Source: a virus. Taken from it: a stretch of DNA of 22,032 nt. The notes below the pieces were generated by a model. That model did no database searches. It saw only the letters and a program-made list of their open reading frames with translations, and was not told where the DNA came from. This document shows positions 8,382-16,429 of this stretch, piece by piece; position 1 is the stretch's first letter, and each line of letters opens with the position of its first letter. The stretch is from positions 1 to 22,032 of IMG/VR virus record IMGVR_UViG_3300027631_000151; one strand, 5' to 3'. A program made the translations under genes and the position numbers.

Positions 8382-10151
8382 TTAACAATTTATATTACCA
8401 AATCCTTTAAAACCATCAGATTTATTGTTGTATTCTCTTTCATTAAAAAAATAAAAGTTTAAATCAGTTTTAACATAATGTTGACCATTCACAAAAGGAT
8501 AGTCTGTACCATTACCGTCTTCATCAATAAACCCGTGATCAAACACATCTCTCCATTTCCATAACCCCTCTTCTGGAAAATATTTAGCATTATCCGGAAG
8601 ATCAGCAATATTTTTTGTATTTGACGTTTCAACATATTCGGATAGTTGCCTTAGCTTAACCCTGTGATGTGGTTGATATAGTAAACCCATTTTATTATTT
8701 GCTGTTGCGCCACTAAACTCAACAACATTTTGATCTTGTTCATGATCAAAAATAGTTACTGGATTTACTATTTTATGTAATGATTCTGAAATAATTCTTT
8801 CTTTTAAATCAACTTCATTGTATTCAACAAAAGCACCGGTTAGTATTGTTCCTATTGGTGTAGTATTACCAGATGTAAATGTTGTACCACTAACAGTGAA
8901 GTTAGTTCCGGTTAAACTGGTTTCTAATTTTGTCGATCCACTGAAGTGATTATCTATCCATTCATTATGTAAATGAAATTTATATCCTACTTTAGGTGGG
9001 TACTCAAAATAACCAGATCCGTTTCTGAATAAAACCGAAACATATATTTCACTTGGTGTATAACCAAGATTATTTGTTAACCCACTTAAGACAAATGGTT
9101 CTCTAAAATCATATATTAGAGATTCACCTCTATTTCTTTCTACCAAAACATCATTAACCCCGGCACTATTTTCTAATAATAACTTTTTTTCATCTTCAAA
9201 TATTGAAGATTCAAATCCAGCTTTATCTAAAATATAATCTTTTTCTTTAGTTAATATTTTATGTTTATGTACATAATATGAAGATGTTGTTCCACTAATA
9301 TTTTTTTCATCAATACATCTTTTTATTGTAATAAGTGTTGGTAATGTTGTTGATCCACTAAACTGTTGTTTATTTAAATTAATAACATATTTTGAAGAGT
9401 TATATTTGTTATCACCTAAGCTCGAAACAGAATATGTTTTCCCACTTATAGACGATACTGATGATATTATAACATATTCACCTTCATTAATACCGTGTGG
9501 TACTGGTGTTGTAAGTTTATAATAACCTGTTTTACTTTCAACTCTACATGGTATACCATTTTTTGATTTAAAACATATTTGAGTTGTATTATTACATGAA
9601 TAACTTGTTGCACCACTTAATGTATATGACATATCATATTCAGTATCGGCACTATAAACATAACTTAAATGAAGATTCCAATTGTGATATGGGGCATTCA
9701 TATTAGATATGTTCTGATGTTTGTTTCTGGAATTTACCGGTAATGAAAATGTTGGTGTATATGTTCCATACGTCGACCCACTAATTGAAGGTATATTAAT
9801 ATCTTCACGATATGTGTCTCTTCTAATAAACGCAAACTCATCATATGGTAAATAACCAGTAAACACATTATTAGACCCATCTCCGCGTAATGCTAAGTAT
9901 TCTTCCAAATTACCATAACCCGCAGCACCCTCATACATATTTCTAAAAATCATTCTTATTTTACCATATATCTTATAGTTTGTAATTTCATTTCTTTCAT
10001 CACTAAATTGTTGTTCTAAATCCAAAATAATTGACCTATCACCTTCTCTTAATAGTTCTTCATTAGTATCTAATGAAATTCTAGTTGTTAAATCAACAGA
10101 TGGTGATTTATAATATTCTAAACCTGGTAATATGATAGTTTTCTTTTCCAT
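8382..10151 (-). CDS. Putative baseplate/distal tail protein, 589 aa, rich in [S/T]-G-x-T motifs
   Basis: I do not recognise this 589-residue protein. The N-terminal ~100 residues (MEKKTIILPGLEYYKSPSVD, then charged helical sequence) look like a distinct anchoring region. The rest is Ser/Thr/Gly/Tyr-rich and probably beta-rich. I count about ten [S/T]-G-x-T motifs, among them ISGSTYG, LSGATSY, FSGSTTL and VSGTTFTSGNTT. The C-terminus (EEGLWKWRDVFDHGFIDEDG and after) is aromatic and charged, unlike the middle. Its ATG overlaps the stop of the 1268-residue gene by one base (TAATG), and its stop lies one base before the next ATG. Context makes a virion protein very likely. A tail-fibre, baseplate-plate or gp8/gp10-position protein are all open possibilities. 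Confidence 0.6.
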   Translation of the reverse strand: MEKKTIILPGLEYYKSPSVDLTTRISLDTNEELLREGDRSIILDLEQQFSDERNEITNYKIYGKIRMIFRNMYEGAAGYGNLEEYLALRGDGSNNVFTGYLPYDEFAFIRRDTYREDINIPSISGSTYGTYTPTFSLPVNSRNKHQNISNMNAPYHNWNLHLSYVYSADTEYDMSYTLSGATSYSCNNTTQICFKSKNGIPCRVESKTGYYKLTTPVPHGINEGEYVIISSVSSISGKTYSVSSLGDNKYNSSKYVINLNKQQFSGSTTLPTLITIKRCIDEKNISGTTSSYYVHKHKILTKEKDYILDKAGFESSIFEDEKKLLLENSAGVNDVLVERNRGESLIYDFREPFVLSGLTNNLGYTPSEIYVSVLFRNGSGYFEYPPKVGYKFHLHNEWIDNHFSGSTKLETSLTGTNFTVSGTTFTSGNTTPIGTILTGAFVEYNEVDLKERIISESLHKIVNPVTIFDHEQDQNVVEFSGATANNKMGLLYQPHHRVKLRQLSEYVETSNTKNIADLPDNAKYFPEEGLWKWRDVFDHGFIDEDGNGTDYPFVNGQHYVKTDLNFYFFNEREYNNKSDGFKGFGNINC

Positions 10152-13100
10152 TAATCAGTAGATGGGAATGCACCTTTAGGGCCAAACCTTTGTATAAATT
10201 TATCAACCGCAGTCTTGCCCGGTCTCAAACCAAAGTAAAACAAGAATGGTGTAGATAATATTTGTTTAGTTCCATCATAATTTACTGTTGTTGGTTTTAG
10301 AATAAAATCAACATCATCATTCCAAGATTTTGATGCCCAGTTTCCTGTTTCACCAGTTCTTATCCATAATGTTCCAGTTAATGGGTTATCTTCACTTCCA
10401 GTTGCTATCTCAAGAACAGTAAACCCCTCTTCTTGATTTGAGTAGTTTGTATGTGTTGTACCTGTTGTTTCAACATTTGCAATAACATCAGCATATGATA
10501 TTCCGGCGTATGTAAAAGTATCTCCACTATATTGTTTTGTCATTGGGAATAAAATATATTTATGTGTGCTATCTCCAACATACTTATAATTTTTTGTCAT
10601 TCCTTGTAAAGGTTGTACCTCGATATTATCATAATCCCAATGTTGGCTAACACCACTACCAAACCCAGTACCATTTTTTTGCCATAAATAAAATGGAACT
10701 TGCTGAGAAGATTCTGTTAATCTACCTGGTTCATTTAAACAAGCTCTTACTCTGTAGCCATCACCGTCATCTAAAACAAAATTTATCGGTAATGGACCGC
10801 CGTCTAGTAATCCTGGGTAAGATTCCACGTCTAATACTTGTGGGGTATAAACTGCATAATTTCTGTTTTGTAAATCAAATTCTTCTATTCCCGCTTCATT
10901 ATTAATAGATATTAATTGTAAGATATCTCCATTCATTATACTACCATATGAACCATATCCGTTATTTTCAAAAAAGGATTCATAACTACCAGTTGTACTT
11001 TGATCTGTCGCCAAATAATCTAATTTATAATTTATATATAAACCAAAAAGTTCTTTAAAATTTTGATATGATGTTGGCCCAATACTTCTTATAACCGAAC
11101 AGTTTGGATCTAATGAAGGGTCTGTACAAATCTCTTTTATGAATTCATCTCTTGGTCCTAGGTCAACAATTGTTGTTGGATGACCTAAACCTTCTCTGTC
11201 ACTTCTACTAAATGATGTACCATTAAAATATGTAGATCTATAATAAAATCTTTTATCTGGATTTTCTGGTGACCCAGCTTTAAAATAAACTAAGTCTGGG
11301 CAATATTTTGTTCTTCTAACATTTAAATCTAAGGTTTCTTCATCATCCCATCTAACTTTTGCTTTAAACGGAAACATATATAATGCACCGGTTAACCAGT
11401 TATCGATAAATTTATAATTTGCAATACCACCACAAAAAACTTTAGCAACAAGTTTTCTTCTAGCGTACTCTGTAATTGCATCAAAATTATCTCCCCAATT
11501 GGAAATTGATGCTGCTGGTATAATTGTAAATAAACCATATCTGAATTCAGAATATCCACTATGTGTACCACACGTACCGCAAGGGTTACTATTTACTCCT
11601 TTAATAACTTGACCGACTGCAATTTTACCAGAACCACAAACGGTACCTTGGGTTATGTCTGCAGATGTTAATCCACTATATGGTGTTGATGCGTTTGATG
11701 TACAATAAGTTCCATCAACAATTGATTCTTTGTATACTGTAACATATTGCTGACAACCACCTTGTAATTCACTATTTAATCCACTGTTTGAAGACCCTCC
11801 GGTTAATGATGTTTGTGAATCAAATATTTTATATTGTACTGGAGAAGTTGGGGTTGTTGCTCCACCAACAAAACTTTTTTGATTGACATCATCAAAATAA
11901 TAAACGGTTTGTCCACTAATTGTTTCAGTATTTAAATTCAACACGGTATTACCGCCGCTACTTGTAAATTTAACAACAAACCTTCCACCATTACTTAATA
12001 ATATTGATTCATTATATGATCCAATATATGTTGGTGTTAAACCAGTTACCGGTGTACATGTGCTTCCTGGAATTATGAAATATAATCTAGTCACCGACGA
12101 ATCACTATCTGTATAACCAGAACAACCATATGTTATCATATAGTTATCAGGGAGTGCTGATCCACTAGCTGCTTGTACAAAAACTGTTTCCGGATCTTGA
12201 TCTAATACTGGTAAGTCATTGCTATAATCCAAGTTATCACATGTTTCACATTCTGGATATATTGCAATACCTAACCTAACTGTACCAAATCTTTGCAATG
12301 GTTCAATAACTTTTTTATCAACATCAATAATACCACCTTCTCTAAATGGATAATAATCTATAATTGTAACACCGAGAGCTCTTAAGTATATTCGCCAATT
12401 ATATAACGCTTGAAAAGGAATAATTAATACCTGTATTGCAGCAATAAGTGTATAATATGTTATTCTTTCAAATGTATTTAAAATTATCGCCAAAAAAATA
12501 CCAAAACTAATAGTTTTAGTTGCATGATTAATTGGTAATGTTAATGAGTTGTTTTCACAATCCTCTTCAGCTTTAGGTGAGATTTGTTGTATACCTAACT
12601 GTTCTGCAGCCCCATAAGAACTAAGAAATGAAGATATACTATATACTTTATTATAATTAAATCTATAAAAATAATCTTGTGGGTAAAAACTACCGTTAAG
12701 ATTTTTAAAAATCATGTTATCGTTTAGTGCACCTATAGGGTAATCATTCCAATTAGTTGACCAGGTATATGATTTATCAATTTCAGCTGCCGTTGTTGCA
12801 TATTCTCTAATATTTGGAACTAAATAAGCCCCAATCTGTCTAACTCTACCTAATGATTCATTTTTTGATGAAATTCTAAATCTATAACATGCTGATGTTG
12901 GCACACCTTTATTTGGATCGTTTGTAACTTCATTTTCACCAAATTCATTTGTATAAACATATTCCATATTCATTGGAAGTGTTACAGCAAACGAACCACT
13001 TTCATCAACATCTTCTTCTAATTCATAAAATTCAAGTATTGGTTTGCCGTTGGCATCATTTCGATTACTAAATCTTAAAACCTCAACCTTTGTTTCTTGG

Positions 13101-13957
13101 GTTATTAAACTGCATTTATTACCCATTCCACCATTTGGCATACAGTTTTTATTAACTGACTTATTACCTTCTTCTGTAAATGATGAACCTAAAAGATATG
13201 CTTTGGGTTCTATTTTGACCCCTTCGTTAGACAAATCAAAATCTGTTCTTGTTATTCCGATTTGACATAAATCAATGTTTCCCCAAAATGGAGATACATC
13301 AACAGTTTTATCAAAAGATATAATTTGTGGTAATGAATCTAAATCGTTAGAAGCTTTAAATGCATACGAATTTTTAAATGAATCAACACCAACACCCTGT
13401 CTTATAAAATCATCAGGTCTCAATGAAAAACATCCAATATCGGATAAATCAACATCTACGTGTAATTGTTGTTCTCCTAATGGAACACCCCAGATCATAA
13501 AATCACCTGAAGAATTTGTTTTAGCTGTATATTTGTAATATTTTTCAAATACCTCAAGGTATTCTTCTCTACTTAGTATATCTGTTTGATCAAAAAATGT
13601 ACCGGTAGGTTCGTGGCCACCATGCTGTTTTCTAGCTGGTAATAAATTGTAGCGATATCCGCCGTCGTTTTTATCGTTTGATAATTTATATGGATATAAT
13701 GCGGAAACAACAGGATCAAACTCATCCTGATCTGTTAGGGGTATAAGTATTGAAACCCTAGCATTTGGAACACCTAACCCGTTATTTACTGAAATTCTAC
13801 CGCAAACAACCCCATAATCAGCACATAATGATGTATAGGCATCTTGTTGTGTAAATTTTAAAGAAAGGATTTCCAATAGGTCAAAATCCTGTTTAAGCTC
13901 GACAACAACCTTTTTATCCGTCAGTAATTGAGTATTAATTCTGTGCTTCTGAATCAT
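10151..13957 (-). CDS. Large baseplate-associated protein, 1268 aa, with regulatory-like beta domain and a hydrophobic hairpin
   Basis: This is the first gene after gp6, the position of T4 gene 7, but I cannot align it with gp7. Residues ~50-75 (VCGRISVNNGLGVPNARVSI) and ~148-172 (NSSGDFMIWGVPLGEQQLHV) match the pattern of carboxypeptidase-regulatory-like beta folds: G-x-[IV] ... G-x-P-x-x-x-A-x-V, then x-G-x-F-x-x-x-x-[VL]-x-x-G. Residues ~482-521 are strongly hydrophobic (ISFGIFLAIILN and YYTLIAAIQVLIIPF), with a charged break between them, like a two-helix membrane hairpin; that is unusual in a baseplate protein. Cys pairs occur (YPECETCDN, NPCGTCGT). The C-terminal half has several [S/T]-G-x-T motifs. 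A 60-base gap precedes the ATG and contains TATAAATA on the plus strand. I infer a structural tail protein; the specific function is unknown. Confidence 0.6.
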   Translation of the reverse strand: MIQKHRINTQLLTDKKVVVELKQDFDLLEILSLKFTQQDAYTSLCADYGVVCGRISVNNGLGVPNARVSILIPLTDQDEFDPVVSALYPYKLSNDKNDGGYRYNLLPARKQHGGHEPTGTFFDQTDILSREEYLEVFEKYYKYTAKTNSSGDFMIWGVPLGEQQLHVDVDLSDIGCFSLRPDDFIRQGVGVDSFKNSYAFKASNDLDSLPQIISFDKTVDVSPFWGNIDLCQIGITRTDFDLSNEGVKIEPKAYLLGSSFTEEGNKSVNKNCMPNGGMGNKCSLITQETKVEVLRFSNRNDANGKPILEFYELEEDVDESGSFAVTLPMNMEYVYTNEFGENEVTNDPNKGVPTSACYRFRISSKNESLGRVRQIGAYLVPNIREYATTAAEIDKSYTWSTNWNDYPIGALNDNMIFKNLNGSFYPQDYFYRFNYNKVYSISSFLSSYGAAEQLGIQQISPKAEEDCENNSLTLPINHATKTISFGIFLAIILNTFERITYYTLIAAIQVLIIPFQALYNWRIYLRALGVTIIDYYPFREGGIIDVDKKVIEPLQRFGTVRLGIAIYPECETCDNLDYSNDLPVLDQDPETVFVQAASGSALPDNYMITYGCSGYTDSDSSVTRLYFIIPGSTCTPVTGLTPTYIGSYNESILLSNGGRFVVKFTSSGGNTVLNLNTETISGQTVYYFDDVNQKSFVGGATTPTSPVQYKIFDSQTSLTGGSSNSGLNSELQGGCQQYVTVYKESIVDGTYCTSNASTPYSGLTSADITQGTVCGSGKIAVGQVIKGVNSNPCGTCGTHSGYSEFRYGLFTIIPAASISNWGDNFDAITEYARRKLVAKVFCGGIANYKFIDNWLTGALYMFPFKAKVRWDDEETLDLNVRRTKYCPDLVYFKAGSPENPDKRFYYRSTYFNGTSFSRSDREGLGHPTTIVDLGPRDEFIKEICTDPSLDPNCSVIRSIGPTSYQNFKELFGLYINYKLDYLATDQSTTGSYESFFENNGYGSYGSIMNGDILQLISINNEAGIEEFDLQNRNYAVYTPQVLDVESYPGLLDGGPLPINFVLDDGDGYRVRACLNEPGRLTESSQQVPFYLWQKNGTGFGSGVSQHWDYDNIEVQPLQGMTKNYKYVGDSTHKYILFPMTKQYSGDTFTYAGISYADVIANVETTGTTHTNYSNQEEGFTVLEIATGSEDNPLTGTLWIRTGETGNWASKSWNDDVDFILKPTTVNYDGTKQILSTPFLFYFGLRPGKTAVDKFIQRFGPKGAFPSTD

Positions 13958-14017
13958 ATTAACTATAAATAGAAACTCATCTGTTTTCCATTAAGAAAAA
14001 GATAAGCAAAAAATGTG
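13958..14017 (-). promoter_or_regulatory. Gap between gp6 and the 1268-aa gene, with a possible promoter element
   Basis: This 60-base gap is AT-rich. Just before the start codon the coding strand reads TTTCTATTTATAGTTAATATG. TATTTATA lies at 13970-13963, five bases upstream of the ATG, so the T4-type octamer TATAAATA is on the opposite strand. No hairpin with a U-tract was seen. A promoter or processing site here would let the distal-tail genes be expressed apart from gp25-gp6. This is a weak inference. Confidence 0.2.
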
Positions 14018-15850
14018 TTAATATGTAGTCGTTCCTAAGGTTATAACTCTAATTTGTATATCTTTTTGTGGGAATCTAATTTGAAATATTTGATTTGACT
14101 TCATATATACTGTCATATTACTTTGAGAAATTTCTTTAGTGACAGCATCTTTGTAGCTTTGGCTAACCTGAGATGATGAATATTCTCCACCAATTTTATT
14201 ATAAACCCTAACTTCAATAACGTTAACAACACCAGGAACATTATTTACTTCTTTCATTAATTCACCAACAAATAATGGATCTCCCATTTTTCTTTTATCA
14301 ATCGAAAAATATGTTGTTGTGGCACCAATAACCTCTCTAAGAACTTCTGTCTGATTCTGATTCTTGTCCAAAAGTATATCTATTTGTAATCCTAAGTCGA
14401 TTACCTCACCACTTACAATATCAATGTAATCATTAATCATTCTAAATTCAGACAAATAAGAAACAATGTTTTGTTTTAAAGTATTAGATACCACATCTGT
14501 TAAATTACCATTTTCATCATATGATAATAGTTTGATTCTCACTTTATTATCTTCTTCCATCACATTTACTTTGGCTGGTGCTCCAAATGTTGATGGCATG
14601 GTTTCAATCATAGATTTATAATCATTTAATGTTACAGCTCTATTTTGAGCAGCAAAATTATAAGCTATCATTCCCCTAAGTTCTTCTAATACCGGTTGAT
14701 CTGATCCACCAACAGCTGGCGTTATATTTGTGAGAACCAAAGATTGAAGAACTTGTTCGTTTACAACCTGATTTGGACCATTTATACTAAAATCAATGTT
14801 CTCTATGTTATTAATAACTCCAACCCCTAGATTACTTTCTTTACCCCCACCAATTCGATATTTGATAAACAATGTTGTGTCTTGTTTTGGTATTGCACCT
14901 AATGACATGTTATTCAAGTATGTGGACAAATTAACTTTTAAGTTATTTGTTATATAATTGTCTAAATTGTCTAATGGATCCACATTACCAGAACCGAAAG
15001 TTAAAAAGAAATAACCTTCTGGTGTATATTCTGTAATAAACTTGTTATTAACTTTAACATATTCACCAGCTTTAAAATTCTTTTTATCAGAATTGGCTGT
15101 TTTACTAGGAACAAAAACTTTATCCTGTACTAGAGATTGTACTTCATACCATTTATTTTGTTCTGTAATGAATTCACTACTTGTTGGGTTACCAGCAAAT
15201 GATGTACCTTCTTTATGGATAATTGTTGTAACACCAAGAACGTTTTTCTCTGGTAAAAATATTTTCATAAAAGGTTTTTGATCTCTTTGATTAATTGCTT
15301 TTCTGAATATTTTAGTAACTCCATTAACCACTGGTTCTCTCTTTGTAATAGTATATGAAATTAATTTATTGTTATTATCAAAGTTTGGAATTTTTAACCT
15401 ATTTGTTTCACCCTTTTCATTAAATGGGTTTGAAAAGTCAATATCAGAAATTGTTTCAAATATTTGACCTCCTCCAGAAACTTGGGCTCCAGCTCTTAAG
15501 ATCCCCTCATATCTTTCATCGTCCTTATCGCCCTTTGCTGGTACATTTATGCTGAAATCACATAATGCGACCGAAGGTCTAGATCCGGGAATTCTAATCC
15601 CGTAAGTTTTAGCTATATGAAATAAAGACTGCTTTTGTTGCGCAAAATCAAGCATAGTTTCTTGCCAAACTCTATCAATATGAAAATGAAGGTTATCTGC
15701 AATCGCAGCATTTAAATCCAACAATACTGAATATATGGACGCGTCATTAGTATTCTGAATTAAATCAGGGTAATACTCTTTTGTGAAGTTTACTAGGTCC
15801 TGTCTTAAACCAGCAAAGTCTCTATTGGTATATGCTATTTTTTTGCTCAT
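14018..15850 (-). CDS. 6: Baseplate wedge protein, T4 gp6 / baseplate J-like family
   Basis: At 610 residues this is close in size to T4 gp6 (660). Gp6 dimers form the iris-like ring of the baseplate wedge. The N-terminus (IAYTNRDFAGLRQDLVNFTK, then a DNLHFHIDRVWQETML helix) is typical of phage J-type proteins. Around residue 380 it has AVGGSDQPVLEELR, the conserved G-G-x-D-x-x-x-x-E-x-L-R hinge of this family. This is followed by RAVTLNDYKSMI and the beta-alpha sandwich APAKVNVMEEDNKVRIKLLS. It follows the gp25-like gene at once (TAATATG: stop, one base, start), matching the conserved gp25/W - gp6/J order in contractile tails. Residues ~80-360 would be the insertion that makes gp6 longer than P2 gpJ. 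I see no truncation. The family is firm; the exact T4 orthology is inferred from size and synteny. Confidence 0.88.
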   Translation of the reverse strand: MSKKIAYTNRDFAGLRQDLVNFTKEYYPDLIQNTNDASIYSVLLDLNAAIADNLHFHIDRVWQETMLDFAQQKQSLFHIAKTYGIRIPGSRPSVALCDFSINVPAKGDKDDERYEGILRAGAQVSGGGQIFETISDIDFSNPFNEKGETNRLKIPNFDNNNKLISYTITKREPVVNGVTKIFRKAINQRDQKPFMKIFLPEKNVLGVTTIIHKEGTSFAGNPTSSEFITEQNKWYEVQSLVQDKVFVPSKTANSDKKNFKAGEYVKVNNKFITEYTPEGYFFLTFGSGNVDPLDNLDNYITNNLKVNLSTYLNNMSLGAIPKQDTTLFIKYRIGGGKESNLGVGVINNIENIDFSINGPNQVVNEQVLQSLVLTNITPAVGGSDQPVLEELRGMIAYNFAAQNRAVTLNDYKSMIETMPSTFGAPAKVNVMEEDNKVRIKLLSYDENGNLTDVVSNTLKQNIVSYLSEFRMINDYIDIVSGEVIDLGLQIDILLDKNQNQTEVLREVIGATTTYFSIDKRKMGDPLFVGELMKEVNNVPGVVNVIEVRVYNKIGGEYSSSQVSQSYKDAVTKEISQSNMTVYMKSNQIFQIRFPQKDIQIRVITLGTTTY

Positions 15851-15851
15851 A

Positions 15852-16304
15852 TTAGATATTAATAATTACGAAGTCTGAACTAGAGAAAGCCCCGTTATTT
15901 GTTGTATAATCAATCCTTATTTTGGCTGTATATGGTTTTGAAGACGAATCACTAACTCTAAATAATCTAATGTCCTCATCTTCACTAATACTAGACTCTT
16001 CTGTGGGATCTAATTCCGGATTTGTTATTTTTATTGAGTTTATTTCTAAATTAGGGATGTAAGTTTTAATACTTTCTCTAATCTCATCTTCAATACTATT
16101 ATATGTGACTACATCATTCATATCAAATATGTAATCATACAATCTTGTTCCAAAATCAGGTAGAAAATATCTACTACCCTTTCTGGTCAATAATAAATGA
16201 ATCAAGTTAGCACGAATTTCTTCGTCTCTTGTTAGGGTCATTCTAGCATAGTCACCTAGTGTACTATCTCTAAACGGAAAGTCTAATCCATACCTTGTAG
16301 CCAT
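15852..16304 (-). CDS. 25: Baseplate wedge protein, T4 gp25 / P2 gpW family (lysozyme-like fold)
   Basis: The protein is 150 residues from the ATG at 16304. Residues 37-60 (LLLTRKGSRYFLPDFGTRLY then DYIF) carry the gp25-like signature: L-L-x-T-x-x-G-[ES]-R-x-x-x-P-D-[FY]-G. A second helix follows (SIEDEIRESIKTYIPNLEIN). Gp25 joins the baseplate wedge to the tail sheath and is needed for sheath assembly; P2 gpW and type VI TssE are relatives. It is slightly longer than T4 gp25 (132) because of an acidic insertion at ~96-113 (ELDPTEESSISEDEDIR). The frame continues upstream to a TTG at 16322, but the six extra residues (MFIFIV if TTG initiates) match nothing in the family and MATRYGLDFPFRDS is a normal N-terminus, so I chose ATG. 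It opens the virion gene block right after the nrdA terminator. Confidence 0.9.
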   Translation of the reverse strand: MATRYGLDFPFRDSTLGDYARMTLTRDEEIRANLIHLLLTRKGSRYFLPDFGTRLYDYIFDMNDVVTYNSIEDEIRESIKTYIPNLEINSIKITNPELDPTEESSISEDEDIRLFRVSDSSSKPYTAKIRIDYTTNNGAFSSSDFVIINI

Positions 16305-16340
16305 AACAATAAATATAAACAATACTAAAATGAATATAAA
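16305..16340 (-). promoter_or_regulatory. AT-rich leader with probable late promoter for the baseplate/tail genes
   Basis: After the terminator, transcription of gp25 must restart, so a promoter is expected here. The 36 bases before the ATG are nearly pure A/T. TATTTATA on the coding strand (16342-16335) overlaps the tail of the terminator, and GTTTATATTTATTG lies closer to the ATG. There is no exact TATAAATA in the coding orientation and no Bacteroidota TAnnTTTG box. The promoter is expected from layout; its exact position is not visible. Confidence 0.35.
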
Positions 16341-16380
16341 TAAAAAATTCGCGACACTTTAATTTAAAAAATGTCGCGAA
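16341..16380 (-). terminator. Intrinsic terminator downstream of nrdA
   Basis: On the minus strand the RNA would read UUCGCGACA, a 15-base A/U-rich loop, then UGUCGCGAA followed at once by UUUUUU. This is a perfect 9-bp stem (16380-16372 pairing with 16356-16348) with a GC-rich core in otherwise AT-rich DNA, plus a U-tract. It lies about 50 bases after the nrdA stop. It cleanly separates the replication/nucleotide cassette from the virion genes. Confidence 0.85.
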
Positions 16381-16426
16381 AATGCTATTAAGTCCAAAAT
16401 ATTGACGCGATAAACGCCGTTAAGTC
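16373..16426 (-). repeat. Imperfect direct repeat between nrdA stop and terminator
   Basis: On the minus strand GACTTAACGGCGTTTATCGC (16426-16407, continuing GTC to 16404) and GACTTAATAGCATTTTCGCG (16394-16375, continuing AC to 16373) match at most positions. The second copy runs into the first arm of the terminator stem. This could be a duplicated terminator region in which only one copy still forms a good hairpin, or a protein-binding repeat. Confidence 0.5.
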
Positions 16427-16429
16427 ACC

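Noticed and set aside
16305-16322. TTG start at 16322 for the gp25-like gene
   Set aside because: The six added residues are hydrophobic AT-rich translation; the ATG at 16304 gives the normal N-terminus for the family.
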